Source: Kosakonia oryziphila
GTDB lineage: Bacteria; Pseudomonadota; Gammaproteobacteria; Enterobacterales; Enterobacteriaceae
NCBI RefSeq assembly: GCF_900094795.1
Contig: NZ_FMBC01000032.1
Span: 1 to 56,859, forward strand
Length of the DNA stretch: 56,859 bases
Reading direction: 5' to 3'
Each line of letters opens with the position of its first letter. The stretch's first letter is position 1. Made by a program: the position numbers and the translations under genes. Below, piece by piece: positions 53,601 to 56,859 of this stretch. The notes under the pieces are model-generated. The model did no database searches. It was not told the origin of the DNA and saw only the letters and a list, made by a program, of their open reading frames with translations.

Positions 53601-54386
53601 TTAAACGCTGGCGAACGCCATTGCCACTTCAGTAAAACGTGATGTATACGTGTTTCTGGCTTCCATCCTCAGGTAAGGGTTACTTTCAGGCAGACACCAG
53701 CGGAACAGCTTCTTGCCTTGCCCGACCAACCGGTACAGCACTTCACCGCTGAGCTTGCCGTGATTGGTTTTACCAAATAAACCCCACGTTTTGCTCTGAC
53801 CCTGTTTTGGTGATTTACACCACCACCTCATCAGGGTAGCGATGCCTGTACGGTATTTTCGGGCCATCCAGTGAGCCATTTTCCAGAACACCACTCGGTC
53901 AATATAACTGAAGACTTTAGCCTTAAAATCAACGAACTGGTAGAACGCGGCCCAGCCTTTCAGTTTTCGGTTGAGTTGTTCAGCCATATCGACTTTACTT
54001 TCACTGTAATTGCCTGATAACAGTGCTGTCAGCGATGCGGCGAAGTTTCTGGCCCTATCGTGTGGGATTGTCGATGCTACCCGCATATCGCCGTAACGAC
54101 TGCGTTTGCGGATGATCCTGTGACCCAGAAAGATAAAACCGTCGTTTACATGGATGATTTTAGTCTTGTCCATGTTCAGCCTGAGCTTCAGACTGTCTTC
54201 GAGCACGCCCCGGCACTCCTCCCTGATGGCTTCCGCCTGCGCTTTGGTGCCTTTGACGATAAGCACGAAGTCATCGGCATACCTGCTGCTCATTACTGTA
54301 GATCCGCAACTCATCATCCAGCGATATTCGTATCGAGACCGGCTGGCCACACAGCGTTTCGGGAACGCTGTAACGATTGCCGCCAA
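53601..54386 (-). pseudogene. Group II intron reverse transcriptase/maturase, C-terminal half
   Basis: Up to 261 residues with the RT active-site motif SSRYADDFVLIVKG, the following thumb region (FIFLGHRIIRKRSRYGD), and maturase domain X (LNRKLKGWAAFYQFVDFKAK). A C-terminal extension WGLFGKTNHGKLSGE is present and no HNH domain is seen. RT blocks 0-4 are missing; the frame breaks just upstream at about 54386, and a 1.6-kb IS follows at 54436. It is therefore a truncated, probably immobile intron unless the missing part is supplied in trans. Confidence 0.88.
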
Positions 54387-54435
54387 CTTCTATATAGCTC
54401 GCATTGACTCAGCATTTTTGTTACCGAACGCGCAC

Positions 54436-56031
54436 TGTTGCCTCATCAAAATTGTTACTTTGGCTGAGTGATAAACAATCAGCCAGAGGTGCACCTATGA
54501 GCAATGCATTGTTGCCTATGGATACCCGTCGCCAGCTGCTGCGGGCGCTGAAAACACGCTATCAGGCAGCCAGTAAGGCAGAGAAAACCCGGATCCTCGA
54601 AGAGTTCATACTGATCAGTGGGTACCATCGTAAATCAGCAATCCGGTTACTGAACGGGGCCGTCACTAACGGTAACCAACAGAGTCGCTCAGCCACGGCT
54701 CGTTCGATTTATGGCGCAGCCGTTCAACAAGCTCTGATTGTTCTCTGGGAAGCTTCAGATCGCTTGTGCGGCAAGCGTCTCAGAGCGTTACTGCCCCAGC
54801 TTATTCCAGCTATGGAGAAACATGGGCATCTCAGTCTGAATCCGACACTCCGCGAACAACTTATGAAAATCAGTGCGTCCTCTATCGATCGCCTGCTGAA
54901 AGAAGCACATACCACCGCCGGTAAAAAACGTAACCGGGTGGTTAATCGCGTCAGTAAAAATATCCCGGTCAGGATGTTTACTGAGCATGAGCGACATTCA
55001 CCAGGGTTTATGGAGATGGACCTCGTGGCACATTGTGGCCGGCATCTCTCTGGTACCTTTTTGTGGACGTTGTCGCTGACCGATATCGCCAGCGGGTGGA
55101 CAGAATGTGTGGCGCTGCCGGCACGCAACGCAGAATTGATCATCCGGGCAGTTGATAAGGTTCAAAAGATCCTGCCATTCCCGCTTCTCGGCCTTGATGT
55201 TGATAACGGCGCTGAATTTATCAACGAAGCTTTATTTGAATACTGTTCTGCCAGATGTATAGCACTAACGCGTTCCCGACCATACCGGAAAAACGATCAG
55301 GCCTGGATAGAACAAAAAAATGGCTCAGTGGTCAGAAAGCTGGCGGGATATGGTCGTCTTGACGGTGAGCACGCAGTAAAAGCGATGAACCAGATGTACA
55401 TGGCTAATCGATTGTTTATTAACTTCTTTCAGCCATCGTTCAAGCTTCTGGAGACGCAACGTATTGGTGGGAAAACGGTTCGCAGGCATGACGCTCCCAA
55501 AACGCCCTATAACCGTCTGATAGAACTACATACCCTGCGTGCTGAGCTTCGGGGCCATTTTGGCGATATCATCCACGCACTTGACCCTTTGAAATTGCTG
55601 GAAACCATTCGACTCTATCAGCACCAGTTGGCACGAATAGCCGTCGGGGATCCCGTCGGAGACAAAAACAGCGATTTAACCGCATTTTTGCAGAGTCTCT
55701 CCGTAGCCTGGCAGGAGGGTGCGGTGAATCCTTTACATCATCCCGCACCATCAAAACCCCGTCACTGGCGAACCCGGGCAGATCCCTTTGCGGAAGTCTG
55801 GAACGAAATAGAATTCTGGCTGAAAGCGGAGCCGCAGCTGGGCAGTACCGAATTACTTCTTAAGCTTGAAGACGCCCATCCGGGTAAATTCACCGAAGGC
55901 CATCGCAGAACACTGCAGCGCCGGTTACAGGAATGGCGGGTCAGAGTGGTAAGAGAGCTGGTTTACGGAACTCGTGCCGATGGTAACATTTTAGTTGAAG
56001 CAAGAAAGTAACATTAACTGGTGAGGCAACA
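54436..56031 (+). mobile_element. Complete 1596-bp insertion sequence (ISNCY/IS1202-like)
   Basis: Ends are TGTTGCCTCATCAAAATTG at 54436 and the complement TGTTGCCTCACCAGTTAATG at 56031; both are followed inward by GTTACTTT. One intact transposase gene fills the element. No matching short duplication is evident in the flanks (GCGCAC and CGTCGG), suggesting a later deletion or rearrangement. Confidence 0.88.
54497..56011 (+). CDS. DDE transposase of an ISNCY/IS1202-like element
   Basis: A 504-residue intact transposase. An N-terminal helix-turn-helix region (RRQLLRALKTRYQAASKAEK, then ISGYHRKSAIRLLNG) precedes an integrase-core domain with the acidic triad: Asp in GFMEMDLVAH, Asp in LLGLDVDNGAEFIN and Glu in AWIEQKNGSVVRK. 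The start at 54497 (MSNALLPMD) has AGAGGTG upstream and lies inside the left inverted repeat's end region; the frame from 54404 crosses the IS boundary. The stop is just before the right inverted repeat. Confidence 0.88.
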   Translation: MSNALLPMDTRRQLLRALKTRYQAASKAEKTRILEEFILISGYHRKSAIRLLNGAVTNGNQQSRSATARSIYGAAVQQALIVLWEASDRLCGKRLRALLPQLIPAMEKHGHLSLNPTLREQLMKISASSIDRLLKEAHTTAGKKRNRVVNRVSKNIPVRMFTEHERHSPGFMEMDLVAHCGRHLSGTFLWTLSLTDIASGWTECVALPARNAELIIRAVDKVQKILPFPLLGLDVDNGAEFINEALFEYCSARCIALTRSRPYRKNDQAWIEQKNGSVVRKLAGYGRLDGEHAVKAMNQMYMANRLFINFFQPSFKLLETQRIGGKTVRRHDAPKTPYNRLIELHTLRAELRGHFGDIIHALDPLKLLETIRLYQHQLARIAVGDPVGDKNSDLTAFLQSLSVAWQEGAVNPLHHPAPSKPRHWRTRADPFAEVWNEIEFWLKAEPQLGSTELLLKLEDAHPGKFTEGHRRTLQRRLQEWRVRVVRELVYGTRADGNILVEARK

Positions 56032-56291
56032 CGTCGGCAAAACTAGTTGACGTCTAATAACCACCTGCGGCTGGCAGTTTCAGATTGAGTCTCACGACTC
56101 GCTCTTACGGATAACCCGTGGCTACGTTGTCCCCGACGCTTTGCACCCTGAAATTACTCTCAACGCACAGCCGCCCAGGGAACTGCTGGTGAGACAGCAG
56201 GTTTCTTCACACTTATTACTACATACTGGCTGAAACAATCACAGGAACAGCCTCGTGTCACACCACAGAATTTCTAACACTCCCTCGAAAA
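56032..56291. other. Gene-free stretch, possible group II intron 5' sequence
   Basis: No coding frame. The part 56085-56170, read on the minus strand, has GTGCG followed by a GC-rich fold-prone sequence with ACGTAGCCACGGG, which has the look of group II intron domain I. This would be the 5' part of the intron whose 3' part lies at 53512-54386. The identification is tentative. Confidence 0.35.
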
Positions 56292-56483
56292 ATGGTTATC
56301 GCCCGCGAGTTACTTACTGAAACCAATCGCTCAATTACCGAAATTGCCATGCATCTCGGTTACCAGCAGCAGTCGACATTCTGCCGGGTGTTCCGGGAAC
56401 ATTATCAGCGAACGCCAAGGCAGTATCGCCTTCAGGTTCAGAGCGGGATCGTCAAAGGTAAAGCGGTTTTTTCCCCACGGTGA
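56292..56483 (+). pseudogene. SoxS/RamA-type AraC regulator, C-terminal half
   Basis: Sixty-three residues with the second helix-turn-helix of an AraC activator of the SoxS class: RELLTETNRSITEIAMHLGY, then QQQSTFCRVFREHYQRTPRQ. The N-terminal helix-turn-helix is absent. It has the same orientation as the N-terminal half at 51228-51363, 4.9 kb upstream. Confidence 0.75.
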
Positions 56484-56493
56484 AGTTTTCATT

Positions 56494-56523
56494 CTCAAAT
56501 CTCCTGCACTGCGGAGATTTGAG
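56494..56523. terminator. Perfect hairpin after the regulator fragment
   Basis: CTCAAATCTCC and GGAGATTTGAG, eleven-base perfect arms around TGCACTGC, lie ten bases past the stop of the AraC fragment. It is likely the terminator of the original regulator gene; a site used by a mobile element is the alternative. Confidence 0.5.
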
Positions 56524-56549
56524 TAGGGTGGTCTCATTTGAGCGCGGTT

Positions 56550-56859
56550 TGAATCGCCACGGATAATCTAGACACTTCTGAGCCGTTGATAATACTGGTT
56601 TTCATATTCTGTCGGTGACATCTGATTGCTCGAACCATGCCGACGCTTACTGTTATAAAACATTTCGATGTAATCGAAAATATCGCTGCGGGCTTCTTCC
56701 CGTGTTCCGTAGATCTTTTTCTTTATCCGTTCGCGTTTCAGCAACTGGAAAAAGCTTTCTGCAACCGCATTATCGTGACAGTTACCGCGACGGCTCATGC
56801 TGCCCTCCAGGCCGTGTGATTTCAGGAATGACTGCCACTCATGACTTGTGTACTGACTG
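56550..56859 (-). mobile_element. IS3-family element, one end, truncated by the window edge
   Basis: The end sequence TGAATCGCCACGGATAATC at 56550 is of the type seen in IS51-group IS3-family elements. The transposase 3' part follows and runs out of the window. Confidence 0.75.
56568..56859 (-). CDS. IS3-family transposase OrfB, C-terminal part (partial)
   Basis: The frame is open from base 56859 and ends at 56568. It has SQYTSHEWQSFLKSHGLEG, then MSRRGNCHDNAVAESFFQLL with the catalytic Glu, and the end MSPTEYENQYYQRL. This is an IS51-group OrfB, different from the IS3 InsF at 53059. The N-terminal part lies to the right of the window. Confidence 0.85.
   Translation of the reverse strand, partial: SQYTSHEWQSFLKSHGLEGSMSRRGNCHDNAVAESFFQLLKRERIKKKIYGTREEARSDIFDYIEMFYNSKRRHGSSNQMSPTEYENQYYQRLRSV

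Noticed and set aside
53601..54386. Retron or DGR reverse transcriptase
   Set aside because: Domain X maturase sequence and the adjacent 34-nt domain V identify a group II intron.

Overview
The window is a chromosomal segment from a member of the Enterobacteriaceae. Gene order from mdtJI through asr, ynfM, mlc, the ynf DMSO-reductase-like operon, speG, rspAB, ydfG, dcp, ydeE and eamA to marRAB and sotB matches the known E. coli K-12 order from about ydgD to sotB, and the proteins are close to their E. coli counterparts in sequence and length. Several genes absent from K-12 at these positions (an M32 carboxypeptidase, a CHASE4-GGDEF-EAL protein, an FtrA/rhodanese pair, a second cyclopropane synthase) suggest a Citrobacter-like or other non-K-12 relative. 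The genus is an inference; nothing in the window settles it.

Layout. Bases 1-2172 are a mosaic of mobile debris: an IS4 end cutting a LysR gene, an IS256-type transposase tail, and a small protein with a caspase/C80-like His and Cys pattern. Bases 2173-7800 carry an AI-2E-family permease, mdtJI with a possible upstream leader peptide, a diguanylate cyclase/phosphodiesterase, the secreted protease YdgD and the mini-protein YdgU. Bases 7848-14578 hold asr, an M32 carboxypeptidase, ynfM/ynfL, mlc and bioD2 (ynfK). Bases 14849-22462 hold dmsD, ynfHGF (one catalytic subunit only), ynfD, ynfC, speG, ynfB and ynfA. clcB is missing between ynfK and dmsD.

Bases 22578-33535 hold the sugar-acid genes rspAB, ydfJ and ydfI, then ydfZ, an AT-rich islet with a DUF1796 gene, the regulator ydfH (rspR), ydfG and dcp. 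A short motif of the CTACCAT type recurs upstream of rspA, ydfI and ydfH, so these may form one small RspR regulon. Bases 33600-37841 are accessory: a structured non-coding stretch, two small orphan proteins, mgtS with a possible MgrR-type RNA, the divergent ftrA-like/rhodanese pair and a MetE-like methyltransferase. Bases 37923-43626 hold ydeE, eamA, the complete mar locus with its MarR and MarA sites, marC and sotB.

Bases 43794-50954 combine a PhzF-like isomerase, an L-lactate/2-hydroxyacid dehydrogenase, an AraC regulator, a second cfa and lutABC (ykgEFG). This groups making and oxidising lactate in one place. Bases 51016-56859 are a nested mobile region: a 151-bp inverted-repeat element, the N-terminal part of a SoxS/RamA-like regulator, a DUF3289-DUF943 pair of the kind found near type VI secretion loci, an IS3 remnant invaded by a group II intron, a complete 1.6-kb IS with clear inverted repeats, the C-terminal part of a SoxS-like regulator, and the end of another IS3-family element. 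No rRNA, tRNA or CRISPR array was seen.
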